This document shows, piece by piece, positions 1-12,206 of a stretch of DNA of 64,000 bases (its first letter is position 1; every line of letters starts with the position of its first letter). Below the pieces are notes generated by a model. That model worked only from the letters and a program-made list of their open reading frames with translations, made no database searches and was not told the origin of the DNA. A program made the position numbers and the translations under genes. The DNA is from Azadirachta indica (lineage: Eukaryota > Streptophyta > Magnoliopsida > Sapindales > Meliaceae): positions 12,976,350 through 13,040,349 of the forward strand of contig CM040452.1 of assembly GCA_022749755.1 (NCBI GenBank), given 5' to 3'.

Positions 1-2009
1 AGGCATAAGCAGATGGCGTCGTTTTAAATAAAGCAGGTGAAAACTGAAACGACGAAGAGAATCTCGAAAGGGACGAGGAGGCGAAGCGGGCACGAGAAGC
101 GGAAGAACTCGGTATGTGCATTACGATATCGCTTTTAAAAAAAATGTAAAAGAATGAAATTAAGTTAAAACGGAAACCCTAATCCACAGAGACAAGCTGC
201 TAGAACGAGATGATGGCAGCCCCTCTAGTGCGATGAGTGAAAACCAGAAAGCTCTGTTACCGTGGAGAGAGGTTTATAAATGTGACGAAGTGAGGCTGGG
301 GTTTTGTCTGATCCGTTGGATGGAGGTATCGTGAGCGGAAAATGGACGGTGAAGATGTGGCTTGACACCTGTTTGACCTTTGACTTCTTTTCTTTCTAAT
401 AAAAAAAACGCATGATAGATAGATACGATCCCGATGCCTTTGCAGAGAATGATTTCTCTCTAATTTTAATTTTGATGTTTTTGTCTTGTCAGTGGCTTTG
501 AAAGAGCGAGCTGTATAACCTCTCTCGGACGCGTGGTGGTCGTCAGAAGCGTCATAGTTAGAATATTTTTTTCTACTTGCATACAATTTCTTTCATTCTT
601 TCTATTATTCTCATAAACTTTAGTATTCATCTCCATTTGTTACGGTTAGAACAAGAAATCCTAGCGTAGCTCACAAACCCCGCTCTATTAACTTCTTTAA
701 AAGGATGAGAGAAGAATAATATCTTTTCTAATTTAATTGCACACGACAGGGAATGAATTATTGGGAGGGACAGTGAGTCGGTGCTACGTGGTGTCAATAC
801 CAAAATGATTAATGTCATACATAGTAGTAATCGGTATAGAATTTGCTAAATCACGTGCAAGTTGCCAAGTGGCTGCTTTTCTCTTGTGCTTTCTAGCACC
901 ATCTATCTTTTAGCACAAGCATTTTCTCAAACATGGAACGTGCATCCCAACCTGCACAGCTTGTTTTTGGTTCATATGAAGCTTGACATAAGGAGAGGAT
1001 AGTTGTTAACGTCTGAATATGTTTCTTTTCAGCCACTGTATGAAGTATCGACCTGCCACCAAAAAAAAAAAAAAAACACTGTGCAAATAGGCAAAAGCCG
1101 AACTCCAATGGTACTTGGCTTTAAGACTTTAGGCAGTTTTAAAAGGTTATATCAATATGCTCAGTTTTAAAAGGTCGCGTGTGCGCGCGCGCACACACAC
1201 ATATATATATATATATATATAATTTTAACAATTTTTTTTTATACAAAATCTTACATAAATTATATACAGTTAAATATAAATATATTTAATAGTTAAAATT
1301 TTATTTAATTATATAATTAATATATAATTAATATATTTATAATTAATATTAATACATATATTAAATATAATTTTTTTATTAAATATGTATATACCTAATA
1401 GTTTATAATTAATATAAAATTTTTTATAAAAAAATCGCTAATCCCACCTTACACGTGTGTGTATATATCCAATATGCCCTCCCCCATCATCTATTTTATC
1501 CGCTTTGAACTTAGGACAATCAAGGTCAATCATTGATCTTTTGGCTGTTGAAAGGCCAAAGAGGCAATTTGTTTTGCCCTTCAGATATAGTCATGACACG
1601 TAACAGCAGACAGCAGCAGTTTATAGAGAATTTAAATCATAAGCCAAGTTCTAGTATCCACTCTCCACATTTAATAACAAAATATGCAAAGTCTTCAGGT
1701 CAATTTATTCCTACAAAATTATACAGTTAAAGAAAAAAAAGAAAAATAGAAAGTTTTTGAGCACAATTTTGCGTATATATGGTGATGTCACAGCCACCTA
1801 AAAAATTTTGAAAAGCAATTTCAAAACAAAAATGATGTTTACGTGATAAAGAATGTATTTGTCAAGAGTGCCGCAAAGCTAACTGAGCTTCATCGGGCAA
1901 TGATGCATTTCATCACTTCAAGTTGAATCCAGTTAAGATGTCAGTGAACGCAGAGCATCATGGTGAGGACCCAGAGAGATGATATTAATGGAGTCTATTA
2001 CAGTGTCAG
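1..2009. other. Intergenic region, no supported gene
   Basis: No open frame here has a recognisable domain or a spliceable structure. The first 300 bases are less AT-rich than the rest and may belong to the 5' region of a gene beyond the left edge; I cannot show this. The only clear structure is the alternating purine-pyrimidine tract at 1176-1221, followed by about 200 bp of nearly pure A+T. The last 150 bases are probably the 3' UTR of the minus-strand gene that ends at 2010. Confidence 0.5.
1176..1221. repeat. Compound CG/CA/AT dinucleotide microsatellite
   Basis: For 46 bases purine and pyrimidine alternate strictly: a CG/TG part, a CA part and then (AT)10. The CG/CA part is a classic Z-DNA-prone composition and the AT part is easily unwound. 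Any function is inference. Confidence 0.85.
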
Positions 2010-5000
2010 TTATCTTGTTGGCGGTTGCCATGTCCCAGGCCTAAAGGATTCGCCAGATCCTGTTGGTTCCGAAGACCTGAAAAGAAGATTTAAAATTAAA
2101 ACATAGATTTACTGGCCATGAGTGCCAAATTCATGGTAAAATATGGAAGTGACTTAAAATCTTTAATATATTTCATGGTTTTGAGAAAAGGAGATATTTC
2201 GTAAGGAAGTCATCAACTGACTCTGGCACTGGTTTTGCTTTCTCTGTTTCTTTGGTCCTGTAAATATAATAATATATGACGTTAGAGCAGGAAACGTGTG
2301 AGAGAGAATCTTGGGCTGACCTAAGAGCTAATACAAAAGCGTCAAGTTGGCTAAGGGGAAGCACCCACATAACAGCAGTGGAAAGCAAAAATGATCTGCA
2401 GTTGTAAAATTTATGTAATTCTATTTGCATAGTATAACAAAATCTAACCCACCTTACACCATCCTTTCCATCAGAAGCTCCTTGAAATTTTTTACCTATA
2501 AGAAAAAGCCAAAAGACGATAAAGGCTTTTCAGTACCAATAGCACGTGCAATATTCTACAGCAAAAGAAAATTTCCAATAAGCATATATAGAAGTCGATA
2601 ATTAGGAGGCTCAGCTTAAAGGCATCACACATTCCTTCCATTGCACTACAAGAATCAATAGATTGCTTACTGCTGTGCAGAAACAAGAACCCAAAAATAA
2701 GAATAATGATACCTCATAGTTATCCTCTTGCCTATAGACTACAACATGAGCCAAAACCAATGGATCTCATAGGCCAGTAAGGTTGTTTAAAGTCTAGTGT
2801 AATTCCATTTCAATAACATTTGGGCTATACTTTGAGCTTTTCGATTGATCTAATACGTCTTTTTGGTTTGTATAGGAATCTAAATTCATGGCCATATAGC
2901 AGGTTACTTTGGATATTGCTTATATTTCATTCAATGTGCCACTGATCTGTGTCACAACTCTTCTAAGCGTCAAATTAAATAAGTTCAGCTACATGAACCA
3001 TTTACCTGAATAGAACTACCACAAATTTACATGGATCTTTCTTAGAAGTGTCAAGAAAGAGGCCACTTGACATTGCATTGAAGTTTCAGGAACTCCTTTC
3101 AATCAAATAATCGGTAGCCCTGAAACATAATCTTGGAATGTTGCAACATAATAACATAATAATAAAGTACCTTCTGAAGCTGCTGGAAATTGCCGAATCA
3201 AACTTTTCAAGTCTGGACCAGCAACTTTACCTATAAAAGTGGAGTATTATCATGACATACTGCAGAGCAGAATGATTAACAAGAATATATTTCAGTATGG
3301 TGACTTACTAATGCTTGTGCCTTTAGGAATACTGCCTTCTCTGGCTCTCTTCTCCTCTTCTTTCTTGAGAACTATGCAAAATAGAAAGAATGCTTGTTAT
3401 GGTCCTCTTTAAAAGTAGATGTAAAGCATATCAGTTTAAGAAATTGTCAGAGCAACTCCACATCAGCACCCTCCAAATATGCAAGGATGTCAAATAATGA
3501 CAAAGGCAAAGCGGGAAGGATAATAAAAAAACAAGTGCGGATCTCCATTAACCATTTAAGCCTTTACAAAAAGGCACTGTCATGAAAAATTGAACTGGGT
3601 TAAAGAACTCTCACATTTTGACTATAGAGGTATGAGAACTGTAAGCCCAAAATAGATCAGAAATGACTACATGCACAATCTATGAGAGCATAAAAGATGT
3701 CCTTGTATGGTCAACATTCTACTGGTGAGCTCAGTGAAGGACTTATGGGCCATGCCCTCTTCCCAAAACTTTGATTAATATAAAAGAATGCCACAGCTAA
3801 GACCATCTGGAAAGACATACGAATTAGTGTAGAAGAAAGACAGGATGAACAAAGAACCAAAGAGTTTGAATTTAACATATTTCTTGAATATAACTTAATG
3901 CCTATTTGGGAGTCAACAGGTAAGAGCTAATTGTGGTTGAGAAAGCACTATGATTAAGAAAAGCATCAGAAATCATGTGATTAATAATATCAATATGCGC
4001 AATATTAGAAGCATTAAAACAAAATAGCGAAGTGAAGATCCTAATAGCACATACGTGCAACATTGAGTCTAACACGTTCACGCCTTGCTTCCAACTCAGC
4101 CATTTCCTGAAGAGATCCAAACAATATTGTCAAAACACATTATAAATTAGTCTACCAAGATATCCCAGAAAAATATGAGTAACCACAACTAAGATCTCTT
4201 TAAACAAGCCACCCAAGTCACAACTTGGGTGGTGAAGAACAGAGGTTCAAGTTCCAAACTCTATAAAAGTGTGGGACTCTCACCAATTGTGTGAGTAGAT
4301 TTATTGGATGTGAGTAAATTTTTGGGGTGCACTACTATAGGATTTACTGAAACTCCCACTCCACTCTAGTAGATTTCTGATGTATACTATCAGTAGATTG
4401 TATATGTAATATATAATATTAAAAAAAAGGTCTTTTTAAACAAAATTTGACCAATAAGCTAGCATGTGTTTGAAGAAAGACTAACTAGAACTACTCATCA
4501 CTAAAGCTATTATTGTTTTTCTTCGAAATGGATCATATAGAGGATAGATGATTGGTAAACATAAGAAAATCTGTCTGGTTTACCTCTGGAGTTGGAGCCT
4601 TTTTTCTCTGCCCATTCAGCCAACATATCCATTCAACTACAATAATCAAAATTGCAAGCAACCATTGTATAAAAGAAACAAAATATGCACAAACAGTAAC
4701 ATATCAAAGTGAAGCCTACTTGACCTGTCTACCAACTTGAGCATATCCTGTTTCCTGATTAAAATTATGTTTAATGCAAAACCAACTTAACCTAAAACAA
4801 AATTCATAGCATTTCAATGTACTTCATTAAATGTACTCTGGCAAGTCAGTCAAAGAAGTGTGAACACTTACCTGGAATTGAGGTTGGATCTTGCTCGCCT
4901 TTGAACACCACCCATCTTTTCTCCTTCACTAGTACATCAACAAAACAACTGACATAAGATACACATAACAGAACTAAACATTATACCATTGCACATGCTC

Positions 5001-5491
5001 CTTGTCACACACGAAGGCATATCATCAGAACTATATCTTAAAATCATTCACTTAGCATTCCATGGTTGATCAATGTCAATATTTTATACTAATGTAAAAT
5101 TAAAAAAAATATATATAGCTCAGGTAGGCCAGATAGCTGTAGGCAAATTCACCTTTGATCAGATATGTGTAGAATTCAGAACTTTAAAACAGAAGTTCCT
5201 TCTATTTCCATGCTTTTACCAGAAACAAAATTACAACAAAAAAGACAAGCATATATCAAAATGCAACTCGAGAACAACCCAGTTGCCAAATAGAATCAAG
5301 TACTACGATTCAATTAAATACTTGCGAAAACACCATAAAATTTAAAAAAAAAAAAAAAAACTAAAGGAAACCCGCTTACTGATGCCATCAATCTCTTCAG
5401 TTCTGGTGAAGTACCGGTTCCCTGCTTTGTCCACACCAACCTGAGTACGGCTGCTGAAGAACCCAGCAATTCTAGCAAACAGCTTCGACAT
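2010..5491 (-). CDS. NDUFAF2: Complex I assembly factor, NDUFAF2/B17.2-like, nine exons
   Basis: This encodes a mitochondrial assembly factor for NADH:ubiquinone oxidoreductase, a paralogue of the NDUFA12 (B17.2) subunit. Coding exons in transcript order are 5380-5491, 4872-4928, 4584-4636, 4055-4106, 3309-3371, 3171-3230, 2453-2495, 2222-2257 and 2010-2076. They total 543 nt, giving 180 residues, and every junction keeps phase with GT-AG borders. Family marks are the N-terminal VGVDKAGNRYFTR, then KEKRWVVFKG, DPTSIPVEWICWLNGQRKKA, a charged helix (ELEARRERVRLN) and the C-terminal EPTGSGESFRPGTWQPP, which matches the FQPGSW tail known from NDUFAF2. The eighth exon is only 36 nt and in frame, so skipping it would still give a sensible protein. 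Exons 2 to 8 are all 36-63 nt. The third intron carries a SINE. NDUFA12 itself is less likely because of the C-terminal motif. Confidence 0.9.
4208..4430 (+). mobile_element. tRNA-derived SINE within an intron
   Basis: A roughly 220-bp sequence ends in an A-rich tail (4421-4428) and is flanked by near-identical direct repeats at 4192-4207 and 4428-4443 (14 of 16 bases the same). Near its 5' end it carries GGTTCAAGTTCC, close to the RNA polymerase III B box. Tail, flanking duplication and B box together indicate a SINE. A clear A box is not visible, so the head is decayed or unusual. It lies in the third intron of the NDUFAF2-like gene, antisense to it. Confidence 0.7.
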
Positions 5492-6450
5492 TTTTTTCTT
5501 TCTTTAGATTCTTCAAATTCGAATATTAATTTATCAAATATAAAACAATCTAAGTATGAAAATAAATAAATCAAAATTTGCGTTACATATGCTTGCGGGA
5601 TGTAAGTTAAACTCGGGAACTCGGCTTTGCTTGGATTTGTCTGCGGCCCGGAATATATATCCATTCTTGTTCGGCTCGGGCTATCCAGTGTGAAAGCTGG
5701 AATAGTCTTCTCTTGTATGTAAAAGGTGGCAATCGCATCAGTCAACTAAAATTAAATTATTTCTTAAAAAATAAATAATTTAATCAACATATTTATCAAA
5801 TTAATCTCTCCATGTTACTTATTTTTCAACAAATAAAAAAAATATATAAATTAAATAACATGACATTAATTAATTAACATTAACAATAATAAAATTAATC
5901 AATATACACAAATGTTACATAAAATTATCGTAACAAATTTTTTATGATTATTAAATAAAATAAGATTATGCAAAAATATAAATAAAAATAAATAAATATT
6001 TTTATGCTAGAAATATTGGATATTGATTTAAGTTTGGTACTATCCCAATATTTGCGGAAAATCCTTCTCTGCTTGGTGCAAGGCAATACTACACCATAGC
6101 TAGAGTATGGTTCCACGATAATCCAAACAGACCCTTTGATTTTATCGAAATTACCATCGTCTGTAACTGAACAGCCAACGTCTAACCCATTTAGTTACTT
6201 CACTTTCTCATTCAATTTTCTCGGCAACCAAACATAACGACACCTCGAAAACTGTATACCGACAATTCGGGGTGGTCAGCACTCAGCACTCAGCAGTCAG
6301 CGATCCTCCCGCCGCAGTCTCTCCAAGGTAATTTTTTTTTGTGTTTAGCAAACGTCTCCGAAGATCAAAACCTCTCATAAACCCCGCATTTCATTTCGTT
6401 TTTAGAAGTCATCAACAAAGGGATTTTGCAGAAATTAGAACATAAAAATC
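5492..6450. promoter_or_regulatory. Shared divergent promoter region
   Basis: About 960 bp separates the start codons of the minus-strand NDUFAF2-like gene and the plus-strand ATP synthase gamma gene. The middle (about 5745-6000) is very AT-rich; both flanks are more balanced and probably hold the 5' UTRs. Two organelle-directed genes sharing one upstream region may be coincidence. I see no specific operator. Confidence 0.4.
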
Positions 6451-7581
6451 ATGTCTTGTTCAAATCTAACAACATCGGTATCCTCAAAATCTAACATATC
6501 TTCACTTTCAGTTCATTTGGACCAAAACTCAGTTCGTTATTTTTACCATTTCTCGCCCCCAAAATTCCCTTCTCAATCTTCAAGGTTTGCACCAATGCGT
6601 TGTCGTCTTCGTGAACTTAAAGAACGAATCCATTCAATAAAAAACACTCAAAAGATCACTGAAGCTATGAAGCTTGTGTCGGCTGCAAGAGTCAGGCGAG
6701 CCCAAGAGGCTGTTATCAATAGTAGACCTTTTGTTGAAAAACTTGTGGAGTTCCTTTATGTTATAAATGAGCAGCTTCAATCGGATGATATCGATGTTCC
6801 TTTGACAAATATCAGGCCTGTTAAGAAAGTTGCTATTGTTGTTATAACTGGTGATAGAGGTCTTTGTGGTGGTTTTAACAATGCTGTAATCAGAAAGGCC
6901 GAGACCAGGATGGCAGAATTGAAAGATAGCGGAATTGATTCTGTTGTTATTAGTGTAGGGAAAAAGGGTAATGCTTATTTTAGGCGCAGGAATAATGTTT
7001 CAGTTGTTGGGTGTATTGAAGGAGAAGGTTTTTATACCGTAAAAGAAGCGCAACTGATAGCTGACAATGTTTTTTCGCTTTTTGTTAGTGAAGAGGTTGA
7101 TAAGGTTGAGTTAGTGTACACTAAGTTTGTTTCATTGGTGAAATCCGATCCTGTGATTCATACTTTGCTACCCTTATCAGTGAAAGGACAGGTTTCTGAT
7201 GTCAATGGGAATTGTGTTGATGCTATGGAGGATGAGTTATTTAGGTTGACAACTAAGGAAGGGAAGCTGATTGTTCAGAGAGATAGTGTGAGGTTCAATG
7301 AAGGGGGATTATTGCCTCTTATGCTGTTCGAACAAGATCCAGTTCAGATTCTTGATGCAATGATGCCTTTGTATCTGAATAGTCAGATTTTGAGGTCATT
7401 GCAGGAGTCATTTGCTAGTGAGATTGCGGCAAGAATGAGTGCTATGAGTACTGCAACAGAGAATGCAGATGAATTGAAGAAAAATCTTTCAAATGTTTAT
7501 AATCGAGAACGTCAGGCTAAAATCACTGGCGAAATCTTCGAGATTATTGCTGGAGCCGAGGCACTTACACAGTGTGATTAA
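6451..7581 (+). CDS. ATPC: Chloroplast ATP synthase gamma subunit, redox Cys replaced
   Basis: This is the central rotor stalk of the plastid CF1 ATP synthase, 376 residues in one exon. The first 50 or so residues (Ser-rich, few acidic) look like a transit peptide. The mature part opens with LRELKERIHSIKNTQKITEA and closes with RQAKITGEIFEIIAGAEAL; GDRGLCGGFNN lies between. The plant-specific regulatory insert is present (GQVSDVNGNCVDAMEDELFR). In CF1 gamma this insert normally holds a C-D-x-N-G-x-C pair that thioredoxin reduces. Here the first cysteine is Ser249 (TCT, one base from TGT) and only Cys255 remains, so the disulfide cannot form. The acidic EDE stretch after the pair is intact. 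With no introns and a missing redox pair, it may be the ATPC2-like paralogue, not the main photosynthetic gene; this is inference. Confidence 0.95.
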   Translation: MSCSNLTTSVSSKSNISSLSVHLDQNSVRYFYHFSPPKFPSQSSRFAPMRCRLRELKERIHSIKNTQKITEAMKLVSAARVRRAQEAVINSRPFVEKLVEFLYVINEQLQSDDIDVPLTNIRPVKKVAIVVITGDRGLCGGFNNAVIRKAETRMAELKDSGIDSVVISVGKKGNAYFRRRNNVSVVGCIEGEGFYTVKEAQLIADNVFSLFVSEEVDKVELVYTKFVSLVKSDPVIHTLLPLSVKGQVSDVNGNCVDAMEDELFRLTTKEGKLIVQRDSVRFNEGGLLPLMLFEQDPVQILDAMMPLYLNSQILRSLQESFASEIAARMSAMSTATENADELKKNLSNVYNRERQAKITGEIFEIIAGAEALTQCD

Positions 7582-10500
7582 TTTTGACTCTTATCTGTCC
7601 TTAATTGATCATTCTTTCTCCCAAGTGCTTTTGGATGAGAATTTTGTAGTTCCTATCATATGCTAGTTTGAAAATTCACCATTTGGACAGAGGTATAGAA
7701 ATTGCAGCAATGGCTTGTGTATTTCATATGATGAACTAGAATGTCATAAAGAAAAGAAATAACATTTTTTTTGGGCATATGGTGTCTCTTATTACAATTC
7801 AGTCTAATTTGGTCGTATAAGTTTAGTGGGCTCTCTTTTAGGGTTATATATCCTTCCCGTCAATTACATAGATTAAATTACTGCATTGATGAATCAGCTT
7901 TCTCTGTCTAGCTACACGCTATGTTATGTTGTCATCAAGTTCTGCTTAGACACAACTGCTGAATTTGGTAGTGATTGTGCATCATTATTTTAGAGCTCTG
8001 ATAGATACAATCATAAATAGTCCAAATACAGAAGATTGAAATAGACCTAAACCTGGAATTATTCATTAAGTATGCAAACCCTGGATTGTCTGTTTTCTGG
8101 GAAGGAAGAAAAGTTCTTTATGCTTTGTAGCAGCTGTCTTATTTCAATCAAGGGGGAAGTTTAAATTGGGAATTTGTTTTGATAGGGAATTTTAAGCAAA
8201 GGACATAACACTAAATGCTATTTGCCAGACACTGAAATAACACATTGGGGCAACTGGAAGGTCCATATTAAGCATATATCAGAAACTGAGCATGACAATT
8301 AACAAAATAGAAGAAAGCATGGAATGTGTGTTTCTCATGTTAGCCATCACATCCTTGTCTGAGTACTATCAAATACAGCTTTCATAGTTTCATTCCAATA
8401 ATTAAATATGCATTCATTCCAATAATTAAACACGCATATTTATCATCCTGATTTAGTGTTAACCAGTAATCAAGGATACAAGAAACTTAGCACTGCAGTT
8501 TTCTGTTTCTGAAACCTGTTTATATAGCTTAGTTTTTTGCTTAACTATAGAAATGGTAGCTGCACTCTTATAACATCCATTTTTTTTTTTAATATTTTGG
8601 TATGCAGTTACTGCACCGCTGTGGATAATAGCTCGGCATTTTCCATAATTGACTTTTCATAGTTGGGTTTCCTCCAATATTGAAAATATGTAAATCTAAT
8701 ATCTGTTTTGGCAGTCATAATGAGATTTGGCTGTTGTTGGCTTATATATAGTCTTGGTAATCATGATTATGCATTCTTTTTGTGTAAGCATTCATTATTG
8801 TTGTGCACTAACTCATAGTGGATGCCAAATTGTTGGCCTGCTGTACTATTACTATATACCTCATCTAAGTTTTCTGCATATTGGAAAATAAGTTGAAGTG
8901 ATTGTAGAAATGTTCATGGATTATGCCTAGAAGCAAGATGGCAAGAACCCAGTGACTGCTTTCTGGAAAACACAACTGGATTATTATAGAATCTTGATTC
9001 TGAGTATATAATCATTCGTTATGCTCTGTGTTCTTGAATTCAAGACGTTTGCCATTTGCAATATCGTGGGTAATTTTAATTATTGAGTGAATCAGTATGT
9101 AGTGGACGGACCAAGAAGCAAATTCTAGAATGTAGATGATGCATTTCACTATCAGAGAGTGTCGGCCGGACAGTAAGAGGGCCCACGAAACAACTTTCCG
9201 GCCGCCGCTCAAACCAAGGAAGGAATCAAACACCTCCCTAAGATGAATCTGGCCCCATTTATCTTTGAAAAAATCTATCGAAAAATACATAATATATTTG
9301 AGATTCTCTTTCTTATTTTTTAAGTAATCTTTAACAGGGAAAGCACAATTAAAAATATTGATAATTAGGAGTTTGAAAATCACTAACAACTCTTGTTTTT
9401 ACGTATCTTTGATTAAACATGTCGATACGGAAACTATTGTAATGAAAATAACATAAACTTTCGGTCAATCAATTGGCGACACGTCAATACTTACACGTTT
9501 CACATTTTACATTACCGATTTGCAGTACACGTGCTGCAATGTAAGAAAGGCAAAAAATGACAAAAACGATAAATAAAATTAAAATTTTAAAAATATAATT
9601 TGTCTTTACGTACGGGCTTTTCGTAGTAGCCAAATACGTTGAATGACGGCTTTCCAACTCCGACTCCAACTTGGTGAATGTGGTGGGTCACATTGCCGGA
9701 GAATCAGAGCTTCCAAAACCACTAAACTAAAATTTCATCTCCCTTTTAGTCTCAGTGGGTCATTTCCTCGAACATCATACCTCCACTCCACTTCTTAATT
9801 TTACAGTTCACTCACTTGTTACTGACCTTTTCTCAATGGCTTTTTCATAATTTTCTTGAATTTTTTATACTCAACAGTTTTTTCACTTTTTGACTTAGAA
9901 AACCCTTTTCGTCGTTCAGTCTTTTTCTTCAGGATTCGATTATAATATAAATCCGGTGACTCAAAAAGTGGAGTGATTAATGAATTCACGTTTTCAAAAT
10001 TACTAAGATACAATGAAATTAATACTAACATATAGGCTTACAGCAATGCACTATTAGACTTATAATCGAAACGTATTACAGATTTATGATCTCTAGTATT
10101 GTGGATAAATATATTTTTTTTTAATTTTTATACCAACCATTTTCAGGGTGTGACAATAAGACAAGGATGGTGGATGATTACTGGATGTCCTCATGTATAT
10201 TTCTAAATCAAGATTTACAATAATCGTTGGTTTTATTAGATATTATTGTTAATGGGGATTAGAATATATATATTATGTTGTTAAGTAAGGGGAAGTGTCG
10301 TTTACTACTTTCTTAATTCAATTGGAAGACGTTGTTATTAGTCTAAAGTTGTAGACTAGAGTAGCGGCTCATGAATTTATGATGACCCATTTCCCCGAAC
10401 TTGCTCTGCACTCTGCTTTTAGCTACTTAGACGCCACCCATCACTATTGACTAAATTCTAAACCTGTGTTTGAGATATAGTGTCATAGAATGAATACAGA

Positions 10501-11594
10501 TTATTCTCTAATATTCGTAGTTTTATTTTATAAAAATGTAAGTATTTTTTATTCTTAAAAACATTTTTTTTTTGTTTTATTTTAATGGAACATAAATAAA
10601 ATACATATTTATGAGAATTTGGACAGCTACAGCTACTAATTACTGCACCATAATTTATGAGAAGTACAATGAATCAGGGCTGCACGTGCGTGCGCATGGC
10701 CGCCGCAAGCTGTCTTGAACAATTAAATTACAATTTACAGACCATAAATTAAATTCAATTAAAAACAAAAACCATATACCACAAGCAAACACAAATTTCC
10801 TATTTAATTTCACACGTTTTTCGAGTTATTAATACAGAATTATCCCCTCTCCTGAGAATATTCAGGAAGCATATGATATATGATGAGATGGTCCACTAAA
10901 TTATCGCTTTGGGATCGGAAGACAGAAATAAGGATATGATTCAGTTCTGACTCCAATTAAAACATCTTGGATTGTCTTTGGAGATTTCTACAGTGGAATT
11001 CTGTAAAATTTCCAGAATAAATCTTACTCTTTTAACTACTTCTCCCTTTTTTTAAAATTTAATTCTGTCAAAAAATAAAATAAAATAAGACTTTGCAGGG
11101 ACCAAAAGTATATTAAAATGGACAATTTTCTATAAAGACAAAAGTAAATTGTGTCCTGTTCTTACCCCTTAGCTCTCACCTTCTTCTTCCCTTCCAGTGT
11201 CTATAATAGTTCATCACAACACTAGCCACCGCCATCATTGCCATTCTCTCAGGCGAGGAACTAAGAGTTTCAGTTTTCTTTCTTTCTTCTTTTTTTGTCT
11301 TTTTTAAATTGGCTGTTGAGTTTTGACAAAATTTCTTTTCACATGATGCAGATTCCCCTTTAGAATCCAAGCAAAAGTTGTTAACTTTGGAGTTGTTTCA
11401 AACAAGGCAAAGGTAGATTCTTGTTTTCCTCAGAGAACCCAGTTGAGAAATCATCAGTATCTATCTTTCTTTATGTGCTTTTTTAATTATTTAGAGAAAA
11501 CCCACATGAGAATTTGAAGCTCTTCCCTTTACTTCTTTCTTTTATTTTACCTTGAGATGATATTAAGTTTTGGATGTGTAGGAATTGATTATCA
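7582..11594. other. Intergenic region, no supported gene
   Basis: The 3' UTR of the ATP synthase gamma gene should occupy the first few hundred bases. The remainder is AT-rich with short stop-bounded frames and no domain I recognise. A GC-richer patch at about 9160-9240 breaks the AT-rich background but shows no clear coding pattern. The last 400 bases before 11595, rich in T and CTT, are the likely promoter and 5' UTR of the S40-like gene. Confidence 0.4.
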
Positions 11595-12206
11595 ATGGAG
11601 AGTAGGAATGGTTACTACAGGCAGAACAGTGGTGTGTGGAGATCATTTAGAGATGGGGATTTTGAGGAAGCAGATGTTTGGGCTGTTCTCAAACAAAGAA
11701 AAGATTCTAATTATTCCAGAGTTGGCCAATCCGTTAATGAAACTGAATCTCCACTTTCTGTTCAAAGAAATCTCCCTTCTGCTGCAAGAATGATCCCAAG
11801 AACAAGCAGCAGCAACATCAGCAGTAGCAGTAATTATTCCACAGATGAAAGCAAAGGAGTGAAGCAGCAATCAGCCCCTGTCAAAATCCCTGATTGGTCA
11901 AAGATTAGTAAGAAAAAATCAAAGAAAAAAGCCCTCAAGTGTGATTACCAAGATGATTCTGACGATGATGAGGATCGTGGATTTGTTGATGGTGGTGAGG
12001 AAGATAGTTATTATGATGATGATGATGATGATGATGATGATGTGTATAATTGCAAAGTTCCACCACATGAATTTATTGCACAGAGACTAGCAAAGAGTCA
12101 AATTTCTTCATTCTCAGTGTTCGAAGGTGTTGGGAGGAAACTCAAAGGGAGGGATTTGAGCAAAGTGAGGAATGCTGTTTTGACAAAGACTGGATTTCTT
12201 GAGTAA
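11595..12206 (+). CDS. S40-like senescence-associated protein (DUF584)
   Basis: This 203-residue single-exon protein belongs to the plant S40/DUF584 family; known members are linked to leaf senescence, and several are nuclear. Two family blocks are visible. The N-terminal one is VWRSFRDGDFEEADVWAVL (about residues 14-32). The C-terminal one runs from PPHEFIAQRLAKSQISSFSV to LKGRDLSKVRNAVLTKTGFL (about 155-202). Between them is a disordered linker with a Ser-rich part, a basic KKKSKKKA cluster that could act in nuclear import, and an acidic run of nine Asp from a (GAT)n repeat at about 12015-12041, which is likely to vary in length between alleles. I chose the ATG at 11595 because the first family block follows directly; an overlapping frame from 11557 has no family match. 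Confidence 0.88.
   Translation: MESRNGYYRQNSGVWRSFRDGDFEEADVWAVLKQRKDSNYSRVGQSVNETESPLSVQRNLPSAARMIPRTSSSNISSSSNYSTDESKGVKQQSAPVKIPDWSKISKKKSKKKALKCDYQDDSDDDEDRGFVDGGEEDSYYDDDDDDDDDVYNCKVPPHEFIAQRLAKSQISSFSVFEGVGRKLKGRDLSKVRNAVLTKTGFLE

Noticed and set aside
5314..5745. 143-codon minus-strand frame
   Set aside because: It overlaps exon 1 of the NDUFAF2-like gene in another frame; only the frame from 5491 shows the family sequence.
9012..9389. 125-codon minus-strand open frame
   Set aside because: Extremely Ile/Leu/Lys-rich, typical of AT-rich chance frames. No domain or supporting structure.
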